Source: CAZHZT01 sp964537285 (lineage in GTDB: Bacteria; Bacteroidota; Bacteroidia; Chitinophagales; Saprospiraceae). From it: DNA of 23,891 nt. The translations under genes were made by a program, and so were the position numbers. Under the pieces are notes generated by a model. The model was not told the DNA's origin, did no database searches, and saw only the letters and a list, made by a program, of their open reading frames with translations. The stretch covers positions 1 through 23,891 of the forward strand of contig CAZHZT010000085.1 of the NCBI GenBank assembly GCA_964537285.1, in the 5' to 3' direction. Of the stretch, positions 15,646-23,179 are shown piece by piece (position 1 is the stretch's first letter; each line of letters opens with the position of its first letter).

Positions 15646-16093
15646 ATGAAAATACAACTAATTTTAATATTTCTAATCGTTTCCCTTCTGTCTTCAGCAG
15701 TTCACTCCAAAATCATCTACGTCAACGCTAACCAAAGCACAGGCAGTCAAGATGGTTCGTCATGGAATAATGCTTTTTTGGACCTAAAAGAAGCCATCGC
15801 ATCGGCAACTTACGGAGACTCTATTTGGGTGGCCCAAGGCACCTACAAGCCAACCACCTCTAACATCCGCCACTTTTCATTCAACCTAAAAAATGGTGTA
15901 AGAATGTTTGGAGGATTTACCGGTACGGAATCCCAAATCAGTCAGCGGGACTGGATAACAAATGAAACTATTTTAAGCGGTGATATTGGCATTCAAGGAG
16001 ACAGCACCGATAATTCCTATACCTTCCGGGGAATATTTTTATCAAGGGAATGTAAATGACACTTTTGGCAACGAAAAGTTAGTTAAGGAATAA
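15646..16093 (+). pseudogene. Truncated right-handed beta-helix-type secreted protein gene, T9SS tail out of frame
   Basis: From the ATG at 15646 there is a signal peptide (MKIQLILIFLIVSLLSSAVH). The start of a pectate-lyase-like/choice-of-anchor domain follows: KIIYVNANQSTGSQDGSSWN, LKEAIASATYGDSIWVAQGT, then NGVRMFGGFTGTE and WITNETILSGDIG. Full relatives run for several hundred residues. Here the frame ends at 16059 after 137 residues. From about 16022 another frame (+1) reads PSGEYFYQGNVNDTFGNEKL followed by VKE and TAA at 16091-16093, the typical ending of a T9SS type A domain. The gene therefore appears to have lost its middle by deletion, leaving head and tail in different frames. A TTG at 15607 is open upstream but is not needed. 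Confidence 0.65.
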
Positions 16094-16103
16094 TATAAAC
16101 TTT

Positions 16104-16139
16104 TTTAAACCAAAGGGTAAACCTATCCTTTGGTGTAAA
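16104..16139. promoter_or_regulatory. Hairpin before the type B secreted protein gene
   Basis: ACCAAAGG (16109-16116) pairs with CCTTTGGT (16127-16134) around a 10-base loop, extended by TTTAA and TAAA arms. It lies between the truncated gene and the ATG at 16154. It could terminate the former or be an operator or leader structure for the latter. The sequence does not decide. Confidence 0.4.
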
Positions 16140-16153
16140 CTCTTCAAAATACA

Positions 16154-17569
16154 ATGTTAGGAGATTCTTTAAGGTACGTATTTATAGTTTTGTTGCTGTT
16201 CATAAGCTATGTTTTGGATTCACAAAACCTGGTAAAAAATCCAGGTTTTGAAGAGTTTATTGAATGCCCTGACAATGAAGGTCAATTCAGTGGCTATGTC
16301 AAAGATTGGACTACATATTTCAGCAGCCCCGATTACTTCAATACTTGTGATTATTATCCATTGACTCCAGTATCAAATATTCCTCCTAAATCTGGAGAAG
16401 GAACGGTCGGTGTTCAGTTCTATCAGGCTACAAGTGTCAACCCTTATAGAGAATATCTTCATGGTGAATTGATCAATCCTCTAAAAAAAGACACCAGTTA
16501 CTATCTTGAGTTTTATGTCCACCGAACGGAATATTCCATTTCGATAGATCAGCACAGCGTACATTTTTCCAATACACCCATTACAGAAACACCTTCTGAT
16601 GGAATATTAAATCTAGAACCTCAAATTACAAATCAAGATGGTGTTTTATCGGATTTCGAATGGGTAAAAGTCTCAGGTTGTTTTACCGCTGAAGGAGGGG
16701 AATCGTTCCTGGTCATGGGTAATTTTACGACTGATGAAAGTACAGATACCATACACCCATCCCCTCCTTTTATACCTCAAAAGCACTATGCATTAATCGA
16801 TGATGTAGGCGTCTGCGAAATTTCCCCCCTTGTCCCTGACGACACCCTTTTACTTGAAAACGATACCTTGCATTTGAATCATCCAGTCGCCTTACAGTAT
16901 CAATTTGAAGATTCTCTTCTTCTGGAAAGTTTTTTTATTCCCCCTGATACGGGCGCCTTTAAAATCGATGTAAGTTTGGAAGAATGCGGCTATATAGGAT
17001 CGTTTCAAGTGAAGGTTTTACCCTGTGAAACAGGGATCGCTCAGGCGCCGTCAGTACCTGATGACACGCTTATTTGCCTGGATGATGCATGGGAGATTTT
17101 TCTGGAGCCTAAAGAACAATATAGTTATTTTATAAATGGAGAGCTGTATGGACAATCAACCTTTCTTCCTATTACTGTTGATGATTTTTTTATCGAAATT
17201 ATATACGGGAATTGCATCGTAGTAGACTCTATGAGTTTGCGTACTGTTGATTGTCAAAATATTGAATTAACCGAACAAGATGAAACTATTTTTATTCCTA
17301 ATGCATTTAGCCCCAATGATGACGGGACAAATGACTTATTCAAGATATTCAGTGAGTTCCCTGTTTTTTATTTGGAAATATTCATTTTTGATCGTTGGGG
17401 AAATCAGGTTTTTTATTCAAATGATCCGGATTTTCAATGGAATGGAAAATTCAAAGATCAATTACTTAATCCGGGGGTTTACGCTTATAAAACACAAATA
17501 GGGTTTATTGGAAAGGATAGTAGAACGTATTTAATTGAAAGAACCGGAACTATTTCTTTAGTACAATAG
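16154..17569 (+). CDS. Secreted protein with T9SS type B (gliding motility-associated) sorting domain
   Basis: The protein has 471 residues. The signal peptide (about 1-23) ends VLDSQ. The N-terminal domain (about 24-225) starts NLVKNPGFEEFIECPD and contains the WTTYFSSPDYFNTC, YYLEFYVHRTEYSI and DDVGVCEI segments, a jelly-roll pattern common in Bacteroidetes surface proteins with NPGFE starts. A Cys-containing linker follows (PDDTLLLENDTLHLN, PDDTLICLDDAWEI, apparently two related segments). The last 85 or so residues are a gliding motility-associated/type B domain: FIPNAFSPNDDGTNDLFKIF, IFDRWGNQVFYS, W-NGK, NPGVYAYKTQI. It is exported by the T9SS, with no catalytic motif seen. Cargo of this type is often surface-anchored. 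Confidence 0.85.
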   Translation: MLGDSLRYVFIVLLLFISYVLDSQNLVKNPGFEEFIECPDNEGQFSGYVKDWTTYFSSPDYFNTCDYYPLTPVSNIPPKSGEGTVGVQFYQATSVNPYREYLHGELINPLKKDTSYYLEFYVHRTEYSISIDQHSVHFSNTPITETPSDGILNLEPQITNQDGVLSDFEWVKVSGCFTAEGGESFLVMGNFTTDESTDTIHPSPPFIPQKHYALIDDVGVCEISPLVPDDTLLLENDTLHLNHPVALQYQFEDSLLLESFFIPPDTGAFKIDVSLEECGYIGSFQVKVLPCETGIAQAPSVPDDTLICLDDAWEIFLEPKEQYSYFINGELYGQSTFLPITVDDFFIEIIYGNCIVVDSMSLRTVDCQNIELTEQDETIFIPNAFSPNDDGTNDLFKIFSEFPVFYLEIFIFDRWGNQVFYSNDPDFQWNGKFKDQLLNPGVYAYKTQIGFIGKDSRTYLIERTGTISLVQ

Positions 17570-17953
17570 TTGCCTGAGTAGCTCATTTCTCAGCTGTACA
17601 TCAATAAAACCTGATTTTCCAGGCCTTCTGCTAATGCCGTTTGAAGCTTCTCTACTAACGGAGGATCAAAGCTCCCTTCCTGGTTCATGCCCCGTGTATA
17701 ACTGGCTCGAACCATAGTTCGTTTTGACCTTTTTCCTGCCCTTGCATTTAGCAAACACTCCCTGTGACCAAGCGTATAGCATACTTGTACCACTGAGTGT
17801 GTGTCCGTGCCAGACACACACACAAAATCGCTTTCTACTCAGTAGAAGGCGAAAAAGGAGGGCGTCTCATAAGTGCTCCGGACTCATTTGTCGCCCAATA
17901 ATATTTGCTTTATAACAACTGTCATCAATTCTTTTTAATCAAATATCGAGAAC
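17570..17953. other. Intergenic stretch with two hairpins, no convincing gene
   Basis: TGTGTGTC-CGTGCCA-GACACACA at 17798-17820 and TCGCTTTCTACTCAGTAGAAGGCGA at about 17828-17852 (one mismatch) are palindromic. A minus-strand open frame at 17590-17823 encodes a 77-residue peptide ending EKLQTALAEGLENQVLLMYS that I cannot assign. It may be a gene relic or chance. The stretch leads into MITE copy D. Confidence 0.4.
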
Positions 17954-18038
17954 TAAAATGATAAAACCTGAATGCCCTGGTGGCTGAAGGGGTTATCATT
18001 TTTAAACTTCATTTTATCACAATTTATGTCAAAGAACC
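17954..18038. mobile_element. MITE copy D, left arm missing
   Basis: The core reads TGATAAAACCTGAATGCCC then GGTGGCTGAAGGGG, and the right arm reads TTTAAACTTCATTTTATC then ACAATTTATGTCAAAGAACC. This is nearly identical to copy F. The left terminal arm is absent beyond TAAAATG, so no target duplication can be seen. It lies about 70 bp upstream of the T9SS operon. Confidence 0.75.
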
Positions 18039-18107
18039 ATAAAATTTTATGTGTACTGTGTTTAAACCAACAGCAAAACAGATAGTCGAACTCTTAAACT
18101 TGACAAA

Positions 18108-19323
18108 ATGAGAAAATTATGTTTAATACTTGCTTTATTGATGTCGGCTATGGTTTCCGATGCTCAAAATCCCGACACTTATTGGGTATTGCCTTCAAGC
18201 ACAGATAGCTTAATTGATGGAATAGATACCCTTCATTATGTAGCAATCAATCGCTCTATTCAACCCCAGAACAAATTGATTTTGTTTTTTCCGGGAACAT
18301 TAGGAAAGGCATCATATTATACTGATTTATTAAATACAGGTGCAAATCTGGGATTTCATGTAATCGGCCTTTCGTATCAAAACCCCGTTCCGATCAGAGA
18401 TATTTGCACTGCTTCATTTGATACAACTTGTCATGAAAGAGCCAGAAGCGAAGTATGGTTTGGTAATGATGAACACAACGTAATTAACGTTGATACCGCA
18501 AACAGCATTTACTATAGGACTGTTCGATTATTGCAATATTTAGACACTAGTTTTCCGCTTGATAATTGGGGCAATATCTGGATGCTAATGATAGTATCAT
18601 TTGGGAAAAAATAAGAGTTAGTGGGCATTCACAAGGTGGTGGACATGCAGGTTTTATTTCAAAGTTAAAAAAAGTGGACAGGTGTATCATATTCGCAAAT
18701 CGTGACTGGATGGCAGCGTACCAAGAACATGCCAAATGGATGCAACGATCAGGATTAACGGATGCTGATGATTATTATGGGTTTGTTCATCGAAATGATG
18801 CAAATGCTTGGGGGCAAACAACGAAATAATTGTGGGTTGGTCGCACTATGGTATGGACAACTTTGGACCTTTTATAAGCGTAGATTCGCTTAACACGCCA
18901 TACCATAATTCTCATATGCTAACAAGTAATGTACAACAACATCCCGATTCAAACGTATATAACTTCTATCATAAAATAATTGTTGCAAACGGTCATGTTC
19001 CAAGAGATAGCATGGGGATACCTATTTATAAATCCGTTTGGGAGTACCTCTTTGGCTCAGATATAATTCTATCTATCAACGAGAAAACTAAAAAACAGCT
19101 ATCAATAATTCTTTATCCCAATCCAACTAAGGGATTGATTAAAATGGAGTTACAAGATTATCAAGAACCCTTCATTGTTACAGTTCTTAATCAAATGGGG
19201 CAACTAATCTTACAGACAAATAGTACCGCAAGTTTTGATTTGTCCAATCAGCCAAATGGGCTGTATTTTGTTCAAATCATTAATGGAACTCAAAAAGGAA
19301 CACTAAAAATTATTAAACAATGA
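18108..19323 (+). pseudogene. BPSS1187-like alpha/beta-hydrolase with T9SS type A domain, two frameshifts
   Basis: Three successive frames together encode one protein of about 405 residues. Frame one (18108-18571) has a signal peptide (MRKLCLILALLMSAMVSDAQ) and LILFFPGTLGKASYYTDLL. Frame two (about 18571-18814) has the nucleophile elbow GHSQGGGHAGFISKL. Frame three (to 19323) has WSHYGMDNFGPFISVDSL, a HVPRDSMG segment and a type A sorting domain (IILYPNPTKGLIKMEL...NGLYFVQI...KIIKQ). Each junction is in a G-run (GGGG at 18568-18571, GGGGG at 18810-18814), and adding one G at each restores the reading frame. Either the gene is inactivated or the assembly undercalls homopolymers. The nearest -7-like sequence, TAAACTTG, is 5 bp upstream of the ATG. 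The stop overlaps the next start. Confidence 0.75.
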
Positions 19324-20678
19324 GACATTGTCTATTGCTATACACTTTGTTGTACAGTTTGGGGCTTATGGCACAACAAGCTACGATGATTTCCTTGCCT
19401 AATGAAGGGTGTTTTGACCCCGAAATATTAAATAATGAACACCTAATGGTATGGATGGATGATAACAGAAATTTATGGATCGCTTCCTTAGATTCTACCA
19501 CTGGGGGTTTCAATATAATTGATGGTAAAGAGCTCTATATTGACCAATCAGCTCCATTAACTCAAAGTTGGAATGCAGGAGAGTTTTTATTGGATGCTAA
19601 TGGTTGGAAAGTAATTTATAGTAAGAATGTAATGGGGGTTACACAGTTATTCTCAGGTTCACTTTCTGGAACCAATCAATTAACAAGTGGGACCATTCCA
19701 AACGCAGGTGCTATAGTCAGCAGAAATCCAAACTATAATAATGGAGGTTTACTATTCTTTAATGGAAATATTGATTCGGCTTCAGCAGTATGGTCATATA
19801 TTTCTTCCCCTACCGACACGAACTACCTTGGTGATTTTGAAAAAGGCTGGTCACATGGAGATTTTCTACCGGGGAATGAATTTGCACTTGTCTTCAATAA
19901 AAAAGACATCAATGGATACTATCAGTTGTTCCTTGCAGATAGTATAAATCAACTTTTACAACTCACTTCAACTCCTTTTCATAAACAAAATCCAATGGCT
20001 ATAAAGGCACCGGAATTTGATAATGAAATTATTCTGGGTTGTATAAAAGAATTACCATCGGGGGATTCTTTACTATTCTTTAAAAAGAATATGGGACAAT
20101 GGGAATACTTTTCCGGTTTGGGTATTCCACCAGGATCAGCTTACCAAAAATTTTCATCGTCTGAGATGTTCACATTTCAAAACAGATCATTTATTAGTCT
20201 TCAAATTGAAGATTCCGTGGGTACGGGACTGCAGAACGCTAAAATATGGATACTTAGTCTTGATGGTCAAACCCGTTTAAGAGTTGATGAACAAAACGGC
20301 ACAAAACTTAGAACAGATCCTGAGTACTATGTTACTACTGACAACATATTCATTTATTATAACATAAGATTCAATAGTACTTGGGAACTTTGGGTTTCAA
20401 AAATCTCTGGGGACATCTTGGCTTCTTCAAATGAATCATTTAATGATTCTAAAAAACATTGCATATACCCTAATCCAACAAATAAGTATTTAAATATTAG
20501 GACCGAAACAAATTTTCAAAACTTTGAACTTTCAATATATAATCTCACAGGATCGAAAGTGTTAGATATTGAGAATAAAAATAGAATTGACATTAGTTCA
20601 TTTCCATCTGGATTATACTTTTTAGAGCTACAAATTAATAATTCGACAGAAACACATAAAATTTTAAAAATAGAATAA
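19320..20678 (+). CDS. Secreted WD40/TolB-like propeller protein with T9SS type A domain
   Basis: The protein has 452 residues. The signal peptide (about 1-18) ends YSLGLMAQ. The body is beta-rich with repeated strand-turn units ending in Trp or Leu (LMVWMDDNRNLWIASLDS, AVWSYISSPTDTNYLGDF, YYQLFLADSINQLLQLT, AKIWILSLDGQTRLRV, WELWVSKI), which fits a TolB-like propeller without enzyme motifs. A type A domain ends it (HCIYPNPTNKYLNIRTE...FPSGLYFLELQ...KILKIE). Its ATG overlaps the TGA of the upstream hydrolase gene (ATGA, 19320-19323), a sign of translational coupling. It is exported, and is probably a partner or accessory of the flanking hydrolases. That role is inference. Confidence 0.82.
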   Translation: MRHCLLLYTLLYSLGLMAQQATMISLPNEGCFDPEILNNEHLMVWMDDNRNLWIASLDSTTGGFNIIDGKELYIDQSAPLTQSWNAGEFLLDANGWKVIYSKNVMGVTQLFSGSLSGTNQLTSGTIPNAGAIVSRNPNYNNGGLLFFNGNIDSASAVWSYISSPTDTNYLGDFEKGWSHGDFLPGNEFALVFNKKDINGYYQLFLADSINQLLQLTSTPFHKQNPMAIKAPEFDNEIILGCIKELPSGDSLLFFKKNMGQWEYFSGLGIPPGSAYQKFSSSEMFTFQNRSFISLQIEDSVGTGLQNAKIWILSLDGQTRLRVDEQNGTKLRTDPEYYVTTDNIFIYYNIRFNSTWELWVSKISGDILASSNESFNDSKKHCIYPNPTNKYLNIRTETNFQNFELSIYNLTGSKVLDIENKNRIDISSFPSGLYFLELQINNSTETHKILKIE

Positions 20679-20733
20679 GGCCAGCAGGTAATTATATGAT
20701 TACATACTAAATAATTGCCTATGTTGGAATTAA

Positions 20734-20751
20734 ACTCAATTTAAATTGAGT
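20734..20751. promoter_or_regulatory. Perfect 18-bp palindrome upstream of the serine hydrolase gene
   Basis: ACTCAATTTAAATTGAGT is perfectly self-complementary and ends 15 bp before the start of the serine hydrolase gene. An operator for a dimeric regulator, or a weak hairpin controlling access to the start, are both possible. Confidence 0.5.
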
Positions 20752-20766
20752 CGATTAATACTTAAT

Positions 20767-22125
20767 ATGATGAGAAAAATTTACCTGATATTTGCTTTAC
20801 TGGTAGGAACAATAGCTTCCAACGCTCAAGACCACAATTTTCAAGCCCTGGATCAATTATTTGATGATTCATTAACCCTTTTTAATAACAATGTTTACAA
20901 TGTTATATTCGAAGACAATAAGCGAGTATATAAATACCAAGAAGGGATTATAGATTCATCCAATTTTCGATTAGGGATTGCCTCAGCAACGAAGCTAATT
21001 TCTGCTACAATTATGCTAAAACTGCAAGAAGAAGGTTGGTTTACATTAGACGATAGCATTGGTACTTATTTACCGGTTTTTACCACTTATGGAAAAGGAC
21101 ATGTTACCATACGAAATGCCTACAGCATGAGTTCAGGTGTTCTTAATGAAGGACACGCAGGACAAGAATACCATAGAAACCCGAATCTAACCCTCGACCA
21201 ATCGGTTGATAGTATAGCAAAGAACCTGCCATTGGTTTTTCAACCCGGAACAATGATGGCGTATGATGGTTCAATGATGCATGTAGTCGGAAAAGTTGTA
21301 GAAGTCATTGATTCTATTAATGGAAATAATAGAGATTGGAATACAATAGCCAAAGAAGAATTTTTTGACATTCTAGGAATGGATTCAACGGATTATGACA
21401 AATTTCTTCCAAATCCTGCTGTAGCTGGTGGAATAAAAACTACGCCTTTAGATTATTTAATATTACTCAAAATGTTGGCAAATAAGGGTTTTCATGAAGG
21501 TAGTCAGTTCCTCTCCCCACAATCTGTTAATAACATATTCACTCTACAGTATGGCGACATTCCTTTATATGCAGGGGGGACAAGTGTATTGCCTTTTGAA
21601 CATCCCGATTATGCTCACAATTTGGACACAGTGCGCTATTCCTTTGGAGGTTGGGTGATGGAAAGAGACACCGTTTCGGGAAACCCATTGGTTTTAGCAA
21701 GTCCCGGGGCATATGGCACTTTTCCATGGATTGATAAATGTAGAAATATGTACGGCATTCTTTTTACTTATGTTCCGGCAGGGGGGGCGAACAAAATTAT
21801 GAATACTTATTTAAAAATGATGAAGATAGTAAGAGAAGAAGTTGGTGGTTGCAATATTCTTTCAGTTATCGATTCTCCCGATTTCAAAGCAGCAAATATA
21901 AAGGTTTATCCAAACCCTGTTGAAAATTATGTTTATATCAAATCTGAAAAAAAAATATCCCGGATTTCAATTTTTAATAACGTTGGCAGTGTGGTTGCCC
22001 ATAATTCATTTGAAGGTGATAGGGAAATTGAAATTCAACTGAGCGGATTGTCTTCCGGAATTTATTTTCTGAAAGTAATAACGAATGATAATCTAATTAT
22101 AGGCAAAAAATTAGTTGTACAATGA
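20767..22125 (+). CDS. Secreted class C beta-lactamase-like serine hydrolase with T9SS type A domain
   Basis: The protein has 452 residues from ATG 20767 (MMRKIYLI; the next ATG, 20770, is equally good). The frame runs back to a TTG at 20746 that is not needed. The signal peptide ends IASNAQ. The catalytic domain has the family Ser-x-x-Lys motif, SATK at 73-76 in FRLGIASATKLISA. The second motif is altered to YDGS (166-169) where Tyr-x-Asn is usual. A late GAYGTFPWIDKCRN segment replaces the KTG box, as in esterase-like members. The substrate could be a peptide, ester or lactam. The type A sorting domain is at the end (IKVYPNPVENYVYIKS...SSGIYFLKV...KLVVQ). Uninterrupted G6 and G7 runs lie at 21574-21579 and 21781-21787. 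Confidence 0.88.
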   Translation: MMRKIYLIFALLVGTIASNAQDHNFQALDQLFDDSLTLFNNNVYNVIFEDNKRVYKYQEGIIDSSNFRLGIASATKLISATIMLKLQEEGWFTLDDSIGTYLPVFTTYGKGHVTIRNAYSMSSGVLNEGHAGQEYHRNPNLTLDQSVDSIAKNLPLVFQPGTMMAYDGSMMHVVGKVVEVIDSINGNNRDWNTIAKEEFFDILGMDSTDYDKFLPNPAVAGGIKTTPLDYLILLKMLANKGFHEGSQFLSPQSVNNIFTLQYGDIPLYAGGTSVLPFEHPDYAHNLDTVRYSFGGWVMERDTVSGNPLVLASPGAYGTFPWIDKCRNMYGILFTYVPAGGANKIMNTYLKMMKIVREEVGGCNILSVIDSPDFKAANIKVYPNPVENYVYIKSEKKISRISIFNNVGSVVAHNSFEGDREIEIQLSGLSSGIYFLKVITNDNLIIGKKLVVQ

Positions 22126-22199
22126 AAAATACCCGACACCCATTTATCATCATAATATGTTTGTTTTTTACCTTTCTAACCATAAACAGTGGTGCATGA
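22122..22199 (+). pseudogene. Stub of a fourth secreted-protein gene (signal peptide only)
   Basis: The ATG at 22122 overlaps the TGA of the serine hydrolase gene (ATGA). The 25 codons encode MKNTRHPFIIIICLFFTFLT followed by INSGA and a stop at 22197-22199. This is a complete signal-peptide shape with a basic start and a hydrophobic core, but there is no mature protein. It looks like the head of a coupled fourth operon gene whose body was deleted, next to the repeat-rich 22200-22434 stretch. A real 25-residue membrane peptide is the alternative. Confidence 0.5.
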
Positions 22200-22228
22200 A
22201 GTAGTTCACTATCATAAGACGCTCATTT

Positions 22229-22309
22229 AAATGAAACTTTCAAAATAGTTTTGGATACAAATAGGTAAGCCAATGATCACCCTTACACCCTGACCTAAAG
22301 TTTCATTTT
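22229..22309. repeat. Spaced inverted repeat (12 bp arms)
   Basis: AAATGAAACTTT at 22229-22240 is repeated in inverted orientation as AAAGTTTCATTT at 22298-22309, with 57 bp between. The left arm overlaps the palindrome TCATTTAAATGA (22223-22234). It may be a small degenerate element. It sits between the operon stub and MITE copy E. Confidence 0.45.
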
Positions 22310-22347
22310 CACCCGTTTAAAGGCGCTAATAGCCAGATAAACGAAAA

Positions 22348-22434
22348 TGGAACTTCAAAATGATAATCCTTGAATGCCCTTGTGGCTGAAAGGCTTATCA
22401 TTTTGAAGTCACACACAAGTTGTCAAAGAAGAAC
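22348..22434. mobile_element. MITE copy E, left terminus missing
   Basis: The stem pairs AACTTCAAAATGATAA (22351-22366) with TTATCATTTTGAAGT (22395-22409). The core has CCTTGAATGCCC and GTGGCTGAAAGG, and the right arm is ACACAAGTTGTCAAAGAA. It belongs to the same subtype as copy A (AACTTC inner arm), with the core in the opposite orientation. It ends one base before the stop codon of the minus-strand gene at 22436-22864. Confidence 0.78.
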
Positions 22435-22435
22435 C

Positions 22436-22864
22436 TTAGTTCATCTCCGGTTTTTTAGATCTCATCGTTGGCAAAGCTGTAATTCGGGTATGCCATATTT
22501 TTTCTGTATTGAGGCCAATAGCCATAAGGCCAGACATACTACCCTGAAAAAAGAAGTAAATGCCCATGTTAGTACCTATGTATACGAAGCCGTGGTAGAG
22601 ATCGGTTCCTTCCACATGCATGATACTCATTAAGCCTGTTTTGACGCCGCGGCCTTTATAGACTTTGGTGAGCAGGGATTCTCCAGCTGCTTTAACCAAT
22701 TCCTGAATGAAGGGATTTTCTTTTTGTGGCATGGATTTTTTTACAAATTCGGCATCACGGGAGGCCACATCGAAGAAGTAATTCATTGTCTTTTGAAATT
22801 CATCTTCTTTGAGGAGTAGGCTTCGCAGTTTTTTTACTTTGTCTCTGAGTGTTTTTGCTTTCAT
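22436..22864 (-). CDS. Small conserved-looking protein of unknown function
   Basis: The protein has 142 residues. The N-terminal half is helical and charged (LRDKVKKLRSLLLKEDEFQK, FFDVASRDAEFVKKSMPQ). The C-terminal half is a compact beta-like region (GLMSIMHVEGTDLYHGFVYI, GTNMGIYFFFQGSMSGLMAI). There is no signal peptide and no known motif, so I assign no family. The tidy organisation, a clear ATG, and an intrinsic terminator placed before it on the same strand (22896-22935) support a real, separately transcribed gene. Its 3' end abuts MITE copy E. Confidence 0.65.
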   Translation of the reverse strand: MKAKTLRDKVKKLRSLLLKEDEFQKTMNYFFDVASRDAEFVKKSMPQKENPFIQELVKAAGESLLTKVYKGRGVKTGLMSIMHVEGTDLYHGFVYIGTNMGIYFFFQGSMSGLMAIGLNTEKIWHTRITALPTMRSKKPEMN

Positions 22865-22895
22865 GGTTTTGAAAAATTTGAATGATTAAAGAACG

Positions 22896-22935
22896 AAAAA
22901 ATAAAAAGGGCGTTTCAGCTTGCTGAAACTCCTTT
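22896..22935 (-). terminator. Intrinsic terminator on the minus strand
   Basis: On the minus strand, AAAGG-A-GTTTCAGC-AA-GCTGAAAC-GC-CCTTT forms a strong stem (perfect 8-bp inner part, 22912-22929), followed by TTATTTTTT. This is the best classical terminator in the window. It would end transcripts from the Uma2-family gene after they have passed MITE copy F. Confidence 0.7.
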
Positions 22936-23053
22936 GCTTCTTTTGCCCAAATTTTTCATTGAAAGCCTGCGGAGAGTGTAATAAGATAAGAGTATGACAG
23001 ATCGCTTTTACTAAAAGCTACATTAATGACGATAAAAATAGAATAATATTGCT

Positions 23054-23164
23054 CGTTCTTTGACAAATTGTATGGAGTTTAAAATGATAAAACCTGAATG
23101 CCCCGGTGGCTGAAGGGATTATCATTTTTAAACTCCACTTTATCACAATTTATGTCAAAGAACC
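23054..23164. mobile_element. MITE, copy F, full length with 8-bp target duplication
   Basis: This is a 111-bp imperfect palindrome. The left arm begins GTTCTTTGACAAATTGTATG and the right arm ends ACAATTTATGTCAAAGAACC. The core reads AACCTGAATGCCCC then GGTGGCTGAAGGG. The right arm carries the TA insertion also seen in copies C and D, and extra bases (TTTATC) shared with D. It is flanked by a perfect 8-bp direct repeat, ATATTGCT at 23046-23053 and 23165-23172. No coding capacity. It lies 15 bp beyond the stop of the Uma2-family gene. Confidence 0.88.
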
Positions 23165-23179
23165 ATATTGCTTAGTGAA

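Noticed and set aside
17590..17823. Minus-strand 77-residue frame ending LENQVLLMYS
   Set aside because: No family recognised and no start context. Part of it covers a GT-rich hairpin. It is kept only as a possible relic in the description of the gap.
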